9,469 nucleotides of DNA from an uncultured Limnohabitans sp. (GTDB taxonomy: Bacteria > Pseudomonadota > Gammaproteobacteria > Burkholderiales > Burkholderiaceae_C), in assembly GCF_937889215.1 (NCBI RefSeq), contig NZ_CALBEX010000042.1:1-9469 (forward strand), read 5' to 3'. The notes under the pieces are model-generated. The model was not told the origin of the DNA and did no database searches. It saw only the letters and a program-made list of their open reading frames with translations. The translations under genes and the position numbers were made by a program. The number at the start of each line of letters is the position of its first letter. The stretch's first letter is position 1. This document shows positions 1 through 5,399 of this stretch, one piece after another.

Positions 1-1
1 C

Positions 2-1594
2 GACCTGATGGTCGAAGGCGACCGGGTGGTGGGCGCGGTCACGCAGGTCGGCATTCGGTTCCGCTCGCGCACCGTGGTGCTGACGGCCGGCACTTTTCTG
101 GACGGCAAGATCCATGTGGGCTTGCAAAACTATGCCGCAGGCAGGGCCGGTGATCCTCCAGCTTTGAGCTTGTCTGCACGCTTGAAAGAACTCAAGCTGC
201 CGCAAGGACGCCTGAAGACGGGCACACCACCGCGCTTGGATGGCCGGACCATTGATTTCAGCCAATGCGCAGAGCAGCCCGGCGACGGTGTGCCTGGCGG
301 CATGAACCCGGACGCTGGCGTGCCCGTATTCAGTTTTATGGGCAACGCGGGCATGCACCCGCAGCAGGTGCCGTGCTGGATCACCCACACCAACGAACGC
401 ACACACGAGATCATCCGATCCGGCTTTGACCGTAGCCCCATGTTCACCGGCAAGATCGAGGGCGTGGGCCCGCGTTACTGCCCCAGCGTGGAAGACAAGG
501 TCAACCGGTTTGCCGACAAGGACAGCCACCAGATTTTTCTGGAGCCCGAAGGCCTGACCACACACGAGTACTACCCCAACGGCATATCGACCAGCTTGCC
601 GTTTGACATCCAATACGACTTGGTGCGCTCGATGAAGGGGCTTGAAAACTGCCACATCTTGCGCCCCGGTTACGCCATTGAATACGACTACTTTGACCCG
701 CGCTCCCTGAAAAACAGCTTTGAGACGCGCCAAATCAACGGCCTGTTCTTTGCTGGCCAAATCAACGGTACCACCGGTTACGAAGAGGCGGCCGCACAAG
801 GCCTGTTTGCCGGCATCAACGCTGCCCTTCAGTGCCGAGGCCAGGCCGCTTGGACCCCTGCACGAGACCAAGCTTATCTGGGCGTCTTGGTTGATGACTT
901 GGTGACGCAGGGCGTGACCGAGCCTTACCGCATGTTCACCAGCCGCGCCGAGTTTCGCTTGCAGCTGCGCGAAGACAACGCCGATGCGCGCCTGACCGAA
1001 GTGGGGCGACAGATGGGGCTGGTGGACGATGCCCGCTGGGATGCCTTCAGCAGAAAGCGCGACGCTGTTTCACGTGAAACAGAGCGCCTGAAGTCGATTT
1101 GGGTGAACCCACGCAACCTGCCAGCGGCCGAATCTGAGCGGGTGCTGGGCAAAGCCATCGAACATGAACACAACCTGTTTGACTTGTTGCGCCGACCGAA
1201 TGTGTCCTACCAAGCGCTCATGTCACTGGACGAAGGCCGCATGGCGACGGCCGACGTTTCACGTGAAACACTGGGAGAGCTGAGCCCCCCGGTGATTGAG
1301 CAAGTTGAAATTGCAGCCAAGTATTCTGGCTACATCGACCGCCAAAAAGGCGAGGTTGAGCGGGCGGCGTTTTATGAGCATTTGCGTCTGCCCGAGCAAC
1401 TGGACTATATGCAGGTGTCGGCCTTATCGATCGAGGCCCGCCAAAAGCTGGCCAAGTACAGGCCTGAAACCTTGGGGCAGGCTTCGCGCATTTCTGGCAT
1501 CACGCCAGCCAGTGTGTCCTTGTTGTTGATTCACCTGAAGAAGGGTGGGTTCAAGGGCTTCATGCAAGCTGCCGAGGAAGGCGCACAGGCATGA
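2..1594 (+). CDS. mnmG: tRNA uridine-5-carboxymethylaminomethyl modification enzyme MnmG (GidA), 5'-truncated by window
   Basis: FAD-dependent enzyme that, with the GTPase MnmE, installs the (carboxymethyl)aminomethyl group at C5 of wobble U34 in certain tRNAs. The reading frame is open from base 2 and has no real start here. Compared with the E. coli protein (about 629 aa, from memory), roughly 125 N-terminal residues lie upstream, including the Rossmann GxGxxG. Visible family motifs are [22 protein letters not shown] (Cys codon at 479-481, matching the conserved second cysteine of the family), [12 protein letters not shown], and the FAD-site stretch [19 protein letters not shown]. The C-terminal helical domain ends in [18 protein letters not shown], the region that contacts MnmE. 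A short Gly/Pro-rich insertion (about 10 residues, near 280-325) precedes PVFSFMGN relative to E. coli. Two parS sites lie inside the gene. The stop overlaps the rsmG start as ATGA. Confidence 0.97.
   Translation, partial: DLMVEGDRVVGAVTQVGIRFRSRTVVLTAGTFLDGKIHVGLQNYAAGRAGDPPALSLSARLKELKLPQGRLKTGTPPRLDGRTIDFSQCAEQPGDGVPGGMNPDAGVPVFSFMGNAGMHPQQVPCWITHTNERTHEIIRSGFDRSPMFTGKIEGVGPRYCPSVEDKVNRFADKDSHQIFLEPEGLTTHEYYPNGISTSLPFDIQYDLVRSMKGLENCHILRPGYAIEYDYFDPRSLKNSFETRQINGLFFAGQINGTTGYEEAAAQGLFAGINAALQCRGQAAWTPARDQAYLGVLVDDLVTQGVTEPYRMFTSRAEFRLQLREDNADARLTEVGRQMGLVDDARWDAFSRKRDAVSRETERLKSIWVNPRNLPAAESERVLGKAIEHEHNLFDLLRRPNVSYQALMSLDEGRMATADVSRETLGELSPPVIEQVEIAAKYSGYIDRQKGEVERAAFYEHLRLPEQLDYMQVSALSIEARQKLAKYRPETLGQASRISGITPASVSLLLIHLKKGGFKGFMQAAEEGAQA
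1066..1081. other. parS: parS centromere-like site 1, perfect palindrome inside mnmG
   Basis: The sequence TGTTTCACGTGAAACA is a perfect 16-bp palindrome and matches the universal chromosomal parS consensus bound by ParB. It lies within mnmG codons, where bases 1067-1081 read Val-Ser-Arg-Glu-Thr. The cognate parB starts about 3.3 kb downstream. ParB is expected to load here as a CTP-dependent clamp and spread along the DNA. Confidence 0.93.
1255..1270. other. parS: parS centromere-like site 2 inside mnmG
   Basis: The sequence CGTTTCACGTGAAACA keeps the full 14-bp core GTTTCACGTGAAAC and differs from the perfect 16-mer only at its first base. It starts exactly 189 bp after site 1. It is read in the same codon phase, so bases 1256-1270 again encode Val-Ser-Arg-Glu-Thr. 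Confidence 0.9.
1574..1581 (+). promoter_or_regulatory. Ribosome binding site of rsmG
   Basis: GAGGAAGG lies 9 nt upstream of the ATG at 1591, inside the last codons of mnmG. It supports that start and translational coupling of the two genes through the ATGA overlap. Confidence 0.7.
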
Positions 1595-2238
1595 GTCTGA
1601 ATTTGGAAGCGGGTTTGCGCTCGGGGGTAGAGGCCTTGGGCCTGGTTTTGACGGACACGCAGACCAAACACTTGCTGGACTATGCCGCCCTGATTCAGAA
1701 ATGGAACAAGGTTTATAACCTGACGGCGCTGCGCGACCCAGCCGAGATGCTCACGCACCATCTGCTGGACAGTTTGACGGCCGTTGCACCCTTGGCCCGG
1801 CACACGCAAGGCCAGTCGATCAAGGTGCTGGACGTGGGCTCAGGCGGCGGCTTGCCCGGTGTGGTGCTGGCCATATGCATGCCCGAGTTGCAGGTGACTT
1901 GTGTCGACACCGTGGCCAAAAAGGCGGCGTTTGTGCAGCAGGTGGCGGTGAGTTTGAGGTTGCCTAATTTACGCGGCATCCATGCACGGGTTGAGTCCCT
2001 GGCCGATCCATACACTGTGATTTGCTCCAGGGCGTTTGCCTCTTTGCCTGATTTTGTGAGTTGGTCGCGCATGGCGCTGGCCGAAGGCGGGGTGTGGATG
2101 GCCATGAAAGGCAAACACCCGCAGGCCGAAATAGACGCTTTGCCCGCCGATGTGCAAGTGTTTCACGTGGAACCATTGACTGTTCCGTTTTTGGATGTGG
2201 AGCGCTGCATGGTTTGGATGGCACCGCAAGTTACCTGA
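1591..2238 (+). CDS. rsmG: 16S rRNA (guanine-527-N7)-methyltransferase RsmG (GidB)
   Basis: SAM-dependent methyltransferase that makes m7G527 in 16S rRNA. In other bacteria its loss gives low-level streptomycin resistance. The product is 215 aa, close to the usual length of about 207. Motifs in order: [13 protein letters not shown] (residues 38-50), the LTHHLLDSL segment (54-62), the SAM-binding loop [13 protein letters not shown] (78-90), the acidic residue of VTCVDT that ends strand 2 of the Rossmann-like fold, SRAFASL (146-152), AMKG (171-174) and the C-terminal LDVERC (201-206). The start is fixed by a good GAGGAAGG ribosome site and the ATGA overlap with mnmG, which implies co-translation. 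A parS-like site occupies codons 190-195 near the 3' end. Confidence 0.96.
   Translation: MSLNLEAGLRSGVEALGLVLTDTQTKHLLDYAALIQKWNKVYNLTALRDPAEMLTHHLLDSLTAVAPLARHTQGQSIKVLDVGSGGGLPGVVLAICMPELQVTCVDTVAKKAAFVQQVAVSLRLPNLRGIHARVESLADPYTVICSRAFASLPDFVSWSRMALAEGGVWMAMKGKHPQAEIDALPADVQVFHVEPLTVPFLDVERCMVWMAPQVT
2159..2174. other. parS: parS-like site 3 inside the 3' end of rsmG
   Basis: The plus strand reads TGTTTCACGTGGAACC; the complement reads GGTTCCACGTGAAACA. The complement matches the B. subtilis-type consensus TGTTNCACGTGAAACA at all but the outermost base and contains the CACGTG core. It lies in rsmG codons for Val-Phe-His-Val-Glu-Pro, a different codon phase from the mnmG sites. It is probably a functional but weaker ParB site. 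Confidence 0.65.
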
Positions 2239-2258
2239 GCGAGGCTTGGGGGCGGCGG

Positions 2259-2274
2259 TGTTTCACGTGAAACA
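2259..2274. other. parS: parS centromere-like site 4, perfect palindrome between rsmG and the exporter gene
   Basis: A second perfect copy of TGTTTCACGTGAAACA, starting exactly 100 bp after site 3. Its last base is also the A of an ATG (2274-2276) in frame with the exporter, which makes that upstream ATG an unlikely start. Because the site lies before the exporter and parA, ParB binding here could also influence their transcription (inference). Confidence 0.93.
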
Positions 2275-2327
2275 TGCTGTGCCAGGCCTCAAACAAGGGT
2301 GCATCACTTACACTCGCGTATTGTTTT

Positions 2328-2332
2328 GAAGG
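2328..2332 (+). promoter_or_regulatory. Ribosome binding site deciding the exporter start
   Basis: GAAGG lies 7 nt upstream of the ATG at 2340. No comparable site precedes the in-frame ATG at 2274, so 2340 is preferred. Confidence 0.55.
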
Positions 2333-2339
2333 CGCTCAC

Positions 2340-2954
2340 ATGTTTGGTATCTCGGATTACGGTGCTTTTGCAGCGGCTTTTGTGTTGCTGCTGTTCTTGC
2401 CCGGCCCCGGCAATTTGGCCTTGATCAGTTCGGCCAGCAAAGGCGGCATGGCTGGCGGTCTGGCATCGGTCCTTGGGTTGCTTGTGGGGGATCAAATTTT
2501 GCTGTGGCTCACGGTGGCGGGTGTGGCGGCTTTGCTCAAAACCCAACCGACCTTGTTCATGGCTTTGCAGTGGCTGGGTGCGGCTTACTTGGCGTGGTTG
2601 GGCTACAAAATGATCACCGCCAAACCGGGCGAGGGCCCCAGCATTCAGATCACGCCCGGGCATTACTTTCGTGAAACCCTGTTCATCACCTTGCTCAACC
2701 CCAAGGCGATCATGTTTTACTTTGCATTTTTCCCGCAGTTCATCGATCCGGTGAACCACCAAGGCTGGGTCACATTTGCCGTGATGGCCATGACCATTGC
2801 CGTGTTGGGCTTTTTGTACTGCTTTGGCGTGGTCTTGATCACGCACCACATGGCCGAACGCATTCGCGCCAATCCTCGTTTCACGGGTTTTCTGCAAAAG
2901 TTGGCGGGCATTTGCCTGGTCGGCTTCGGGCTCAAGATGGCCCTGTCCAAATAA
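2340..2954 (+). CDS. LysE/RhtB-family amino-acid (or metabolite) exporter
   Basis: Inner-membrane transporter of the LysE/RhtB superfamily, whose members export amino acids such as lysine, threonine or homoserine lactone. The substrate cannot be told from sequence. The 204-aa product has the usual length and about six hydrophobic segments (near residues 8-30, 38-65, 70-90, 112-132, 143-168 and 182-200). It carries the family's PGPGNL signature early (21-26), a GLLVGD segment (46-51), and NPKA (120-123) before a Phe-rich membrane helix. An in-frame ATG 22 codons upstream overlaps a parS site and would add non-family residues, so the start at 2340 with its GAAGG is preferred. The stop is only 19 bp before parA, so the two are probably co-transcribed. 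Its place beside the partition genes is likely positional, not functional. Confidence 0.92.
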   Translation: MFGISDYGAFAAAFVLLLFLPGPGNLALISSASKGGMAGGLASVLGLLVGDQILLWLTVAGVAALLKTQPTLFMALQWLGAAYLAWLGYKMITAKPGEGPSIQITPGHYFRETLFITLLNPKAIMFYFAFFPQFIDPVNHQGWVTFAVMAMTIAVLGFLYCFGVVLITHHMAERIRANPRFTGFLQKLAGICLVGFGLKMALSK

Positions 2955-2960
2955 GTATTC

Positions 2961-2967
2961 GGGAGAA
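2961..2967 (+). promoter_or_regulatory. Ribosome binding site of parA
   Basis: GGGAGAA lies 6 nt upstream of the ATG at 2974, within the 19-bp gap after the exporter stop. Confidence 0.65.
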
Positions 2968-2973
2968 GTCGAC

Positions 2974-3744
2974 ATGGCCAAAATTTTTTGCATCGCCAAC
3001 CAAAAGGGTGGTGTAGGCAAAACCACCACCACCGTGAACCTTGCCGCGGGTTTGGCCAAGCTGGGCCAGCGTGTGTTGTTGGTCGATCTGGACCCGCAAG
3101 GCAATGCCACCATGGGCTCGGGCATTGACAAGCGCCAGGTCGAGCTGAGCGTGTACGACGTGCTGCTGGAGTCGGCCTCCATCACCGAAGCGGCGGTGCA
3201 GGCCGACAAATGCGGCTATCGCGTGCTGAGCGCCAACCGTGAGCTGGCCGGCGCCGAAGTGGAGCTGGTGCAGCTGGAACACCGCGACCAACGCCTGAAA
3301 ACCGCCTTGGCTGCGGTGGATGGCGAATTCGATTTTGTGCTCATCGACTGCCCGCCGTCCTTGTCGATGCTCACCCTCAATGGCCTGTGCTCGGCCCATG
3401 GCGTGATCGTGCCCATGCAGTGCGAATACTTTGCCTTGGAGGGTTTGACGGATCTGGTCAACACCATCAAACAGGTGCACGCCAACCTGAACAAGGACCT
3501 GAAAATCATCGGCTTGCTGCGTGTCATGTTCGACCCCCGCATCACTTTGCAAATGCAAGTCAGCGACCAGCTCAAGGCCCACTTTGGCGACAAGGTGTTT
3601 GACACCGTGATCCCGCGCAATGTGCGCTTGGCCGAAGCGCCCAGTTATGGTTTGCCGGGCGTGGTGTTCGACCCCTCGGCCAAGGGCAGCCAAGCGTATG
3701 TGGACTTTGCCGCCGAGATGATCAAACGGGCCCCATTGCTTTGA
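2974..3744 (+). CDS. parA: Chromosome partition ATPase ParA (Soj type)
   Basis: Deviant Walker-type ATPase that binds the nucleoid non-specifically and pulls ParB-parS complexes during chromosome segregation. The 256-aa protein starts directly with the ATPase fold, with no N-terminal helix-turn-helix, as in chromosomal (type Ib-like/Soj) rather than P1-plasmid ParA. The Walker A motif KGGVGKTT is at residues 11-18, with signature lysine Lys11 and P-loop Lys16. Walker A' VDLDPQGN is at 37-44 (Asp38, Asp40). Walker B FVLIDCPP is at 121-128 (Asp125). The C-terminal stretch contains IPRNVRLAEAPSYGLPG, typical of Soj proteins. A GGGAGAA ribosome site precedes the ATG. The stop overlaps a possible TTG start of the next gene. 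The partner ParB is encoded 621 bp downstream and its parS sites lie 0.7-1.9 kb upstream. Confidence 0.97.
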   Translation: MAKIFCIANQKGGVGKTTTTVNLAAGLAKLGQRVLLVDLDPQGNATMGSGIDKRQVELSVYDVLLESASITEAAVQADKCGYRVLSANRELAGAEVELVQLEHRDQRLKTALAAVDGEFDFVLIDCPPSLSMLTLNGLCSAHGVIVPMQCEYFALEGLTDLVNTIKQVHANLNKDLKIIGLLRVMFDPRITLQMQVSDQLKAHFGDKVFDTVIPRNVRLAEAPSYGLPGVVFDPSAKGSQAYVDFAAEMIKRAPLL

Positions 3745-3764
3745 GCCATGTTGCCCATTCAGCC

Positions 3765-4361
3765 ATGGCCTGCATGTCCGGGGCTGGGCAGCTGGCCGAG
3801 CACGAGGCGAACGCCGGCCTTGGCCAGGGCTTGACGGTGCTGCTGTTGCCGGGTTGGCCTGGCGGTGGCACAGGCGATTGGCCCGAGCCTTGGGCGCAGC
3901 GTGACGGCTGCCGTGTGGTCGAGCAAAACGACTGGCTGCGGCCGCGCCGGGGTGACTGGCTGGCGCGCCTGGACGAAGTGGTCATCGATGCGCCTGGGCC
4001 TGTGGTGTTGGTGGCGCACAGCTTGGCTTGTATTCTTGTGGCGGCATGGGCCTCTTTGTCGCAGCACACGGGCAAAGTCCGTGCGGCCCTGTTGGTCTCG
4101 CCCCTTGATGTGGCGGCGTGCGGCTTGCCAGAAACTTTGCCAGGCTGGCAGCCCATTGTGCGGCAGCCGCTGCCTTTTCGCAGCATGGTCGTGGGCAGTG
4201 GCCATGGGCCACACGGCCGCGTTGATTGGGCGCAAGCATTGGCCCGCGACTGGTCAGCCCAGTGGCTTGGCCAGGGTTCGGCCGGGCACACGACCGACGA
4301 TTCATCGCTGGGCGATTGGCCACAAGGCCATGCGCTTTTACGGACACTTTTGAAGGATTGA
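3765..4361 (+). CDS. RBBP9/YdeN-like alpha/beta hydrolase between parA and parB, apparently lacking the catalytic Asp
   Basis: Small single-domain serine hydrolase-like protein (198 aa, family size about 180-200). It opens with LTVLLLPGW (residues 23-31), the family's first strand. The nucleophile elbow is VLVAHSLAC (Ser86). The C-terminal SLGDWPQG (181-188) follows the His motif AGHTTDDS (His175). From memory of the family, the catalytic Asp should lie in an 'NDPY' motif after the VVxS strand. Here that place reads VVGSGHGPHG, putting Gly148 (codon GGG, 4206-4208) where the Asp is expected. The protein may therefore be weakly active, inactive, or use another acid such as Asp153. The start is uncertain: a TTG at 3741 overlaps the parA stop, and ATGs at 3765 and 3774 are alternatives; none has a clear Shine-Dalgarno. 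No link to chromosome segregation is established. It is probably co-transcribed with parA and parB. Confidence 0.85.
   Translation: MACMSGAGQLAEHEANAGLGQGLTVLLLPGWPGGGTGDWPEPWAQRDGCRVVEQNDWLRPRRGDWLARLDEVVIDAPGPVVLVAHSLACILVAAWASLSQHTGKVRAALLVSPLDVAACGLPETLPGWQPIVRQPLPFRSMVVGSGHGPHGRVDWAQALARDWSAQWLGQGSAGHTTDDSSLGDWPQGHALLRTLLKD
4352..4357 (+). promoter_or_regulatory. Ribosome binding site of parB
   Basis: GAAGGA lies 8 nt upstream of the ATG at 4366, overlapping the last codons of the hydrolase gene. It fixes the parB start. Confidence 0.65.
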
Positions 4362-4365
4362 ACAC

Positions 4366-5283
4366 ATGGTCACCAAAAAACCCAAAGGCCTCGGCCGCGG
4401 ACTTGAAGCGCTGCTGGGCCCCAAAGTGGAAGACGCACCCGATACGGCTTCTTATGCCGAAAGTGGTTTGCCCAGCCAGCTCAAACTGGACCAAATGGTG
4501 GCGGGCATGTACCAACCGCGCACCCGCATGGACGAGGGCGCTTTGTACGAGCTGGCCGAGTCCATCAAGGCGCAAGGCATCATGCAGCCGATTTTGGTGC
4601 GCCAGTTGCATGACGGCCCGAATGCCGGCAAATACGAGATCATCGCGGGCGAACGGCGGTTTCGTGCGTCGCGTTTGGCGGGCCTGGAGTCTGTTCCCGT
4701 TTTGGTGCGCGATGTGCCCAACGAGGCCGCTGCGGCCATGGCGCTCATCGAGAACATCCAGCGCGAAGACCTCAACCCACTGGAAGAAGCCCAGGGTTTG
4801 CAGCGCCTTATTAGAGAGTTTGGACTCACTCACGAAGCGGCGGCGCAAGCCGTGGGCCGCTCCCGCAGCGCGGGCAGTAACCTGCTGCGCCTGCTGAACT
4901 TGGCCGAACCGGTGCAAACCATGTTGATGGCGGGCGACATCGACATGGGCCATGCCCGTGCTTTGTTGTCGTTGGACAAAGCCACCCAAATCACGGCGGC
5001 CAACCAAATTGCGGCCAAAAAAATGTCGGTTCGCGAGGCGGAAAGCTTGGTCAAAAAGCTCAGTGCCGAATTCAATTTGGTGACGCAAAAGCCTAAGAAA
5101 GAAAAGTCGCGCGATGTGCGCCGTGTGGAAGAGGAACTGTCGGACTTGCTCATGGCCGAGGTCGAGGTGCGTGTCAAAAAACGCGTCAAGCGCCTGGGCA
5201 AGATGGAAGAGATGGGCGAGCTGAGCATCCAGTTTGGCTCGCTCGACGAGCTCAATGGCTTGATTGACAAGCTGCGCGGTTGA
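4366..5283 (+). CDS. parB: Chromosome partition protein ParB (Spo0J type), parS-binding CTPase
   Basis: CTP-dependent DNA clamp that loads at parS, spreads, and stimulates ParA ATPase. The 305-aa protein has the classic layout. An N-terminal basic peptide KGLGRGLEALLG (residues 7-18) is the ParA-activating motif. The ParB/Srx-like CTPase domain (about 38-140) carries GERRFR (95-100) and ENIQREDLNP (129-138), both CTP-contacting boxes. A helix-turn-helix follows (about 154-176; LTHEAAAQAVGRSRS). A charged linker (about 235-262) leads to the C-terminal dimerisation domain ending SLDELNGLIDKLRG. The recognition-helix region reads GRSRSAGSN where I recall Val or Ala being commoner than Gly. The start is set by GAAGGA 8 nt upstream, overlapping the end of the hydrolase gene. 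Its targets are the four parS-like sites upstream. Confidence 0.97.
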   Translation: MVTKKPKGLGRGLEALLGPKVEDAPDTASYAESGLPSQLKLDQMVAGMYQPRTRMDEGALYELAESIKAQGIMQPILVRQLHDGPNAGKYEIIAGERRFRASRLAGLESVPVLVRDVPNEAAAAMALIENIQREDLNPLEEAQGLQRLIREFGLTHEAAAQAVGRSRSAGSNLLRLLNLAEPVQTMLMAGDIDMGHARALLSLDKATQITAANQIAAKKMSVREAESLVKKLSAEFNLVTQKPKKEKSRDVRRVEEELSDLLMAEVEVRVKKRVKRLGKMEEMGELSIQFGSLDELNGLIDKLRG

Positions 5284-5291
5284 AACACAGC

Positions 5292-5390
5292 ATGGACAAC
5301 ATGATGGCCAACCAGGTGATGCGTTTCGAGCCCTTCGAGCAGGACTTGGTGTTGCCCAATGCGGCGCACTGCTGGCGCGAGCGAAACTGA
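5292..5390 (+). CDS. Possible 32-codon small ORF upstream of the first hybrid kinase (hypothetical)
   Basis: An ATG at 5292 opens a 32-codon frame that ends with TGA at 5388-5390. It is in the same frame as the downstream kinase and is followed without a gap by a GTG that could also start the kinase. The peptide begins MDNMMANQVMRFEPFEQD and ends HCWRERN. I recognise no family. There is no clear Shine-Dalgarno. It could be a leader peptide, the remnant of a lost gene, or chance. The rest of the parB-kinase gap (5284-5399) shows no convincing promoter or terminator. Confidence 0.25.
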   Translation: MDNMMANQVMRFEPFEQDLVLPNAAHCWRERN

Positions 5391-5399
5391 GTGTTGCCG

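Larger units (their letters stand above)
2239..2339. other. Intergenic gap rsmG to exporter, holding parS site 4 and a possible -10 box
   Basis: This gap of 101 bp contains the perfect parS at 2259-2274. Further on, a TACACT hexamer at 2309-2314 resembles a sigma-70 -10 element and lies 25 nt before the exporter ATG. I find no convincing -35 at the right distance, so promoter assignment is weak. No terminator hairpin with a T-run was seen after rsmG. Confidence 0.4.

Noticed and set aside
2274..2339. Upstream in-frame start for the exporter gene at 2274
   Set aside because: The ATG overlaps the parS palindrome, has no ribosome site, and the 22 extra residues do not resemble the family's N-terminus; 2340 has GAAGG at 7 nt.
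2667..2679. parS-like half site (CTTTCGTGAAACC) inside the exporter gene
   Set aside because: It lacks the CACGTG core and has only one conserved half, so ParB binding is not expected.
2304..3209. Minus-strand open frame (301 codons) opposite the exporter and parA
   Set aside because: It is antisense to well-supported genes, spans their junction, and shows no family motifs.
3982..5088. Long minus-strand open frame (368 codons) opposite the hydrolase and parB
   Set aside because: It lies antisense to two genes with clear family motifs, and its translation is rich in His, Gln and Arg with no recognisable domain, as expected for a shadow of GC-rich coding DNA.
5284..5399. Terminator or promoter between parB and the first kinase
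   Set aside because: No hairpin with a T-run and no acceptable -35/-10 pair could be found by eye.
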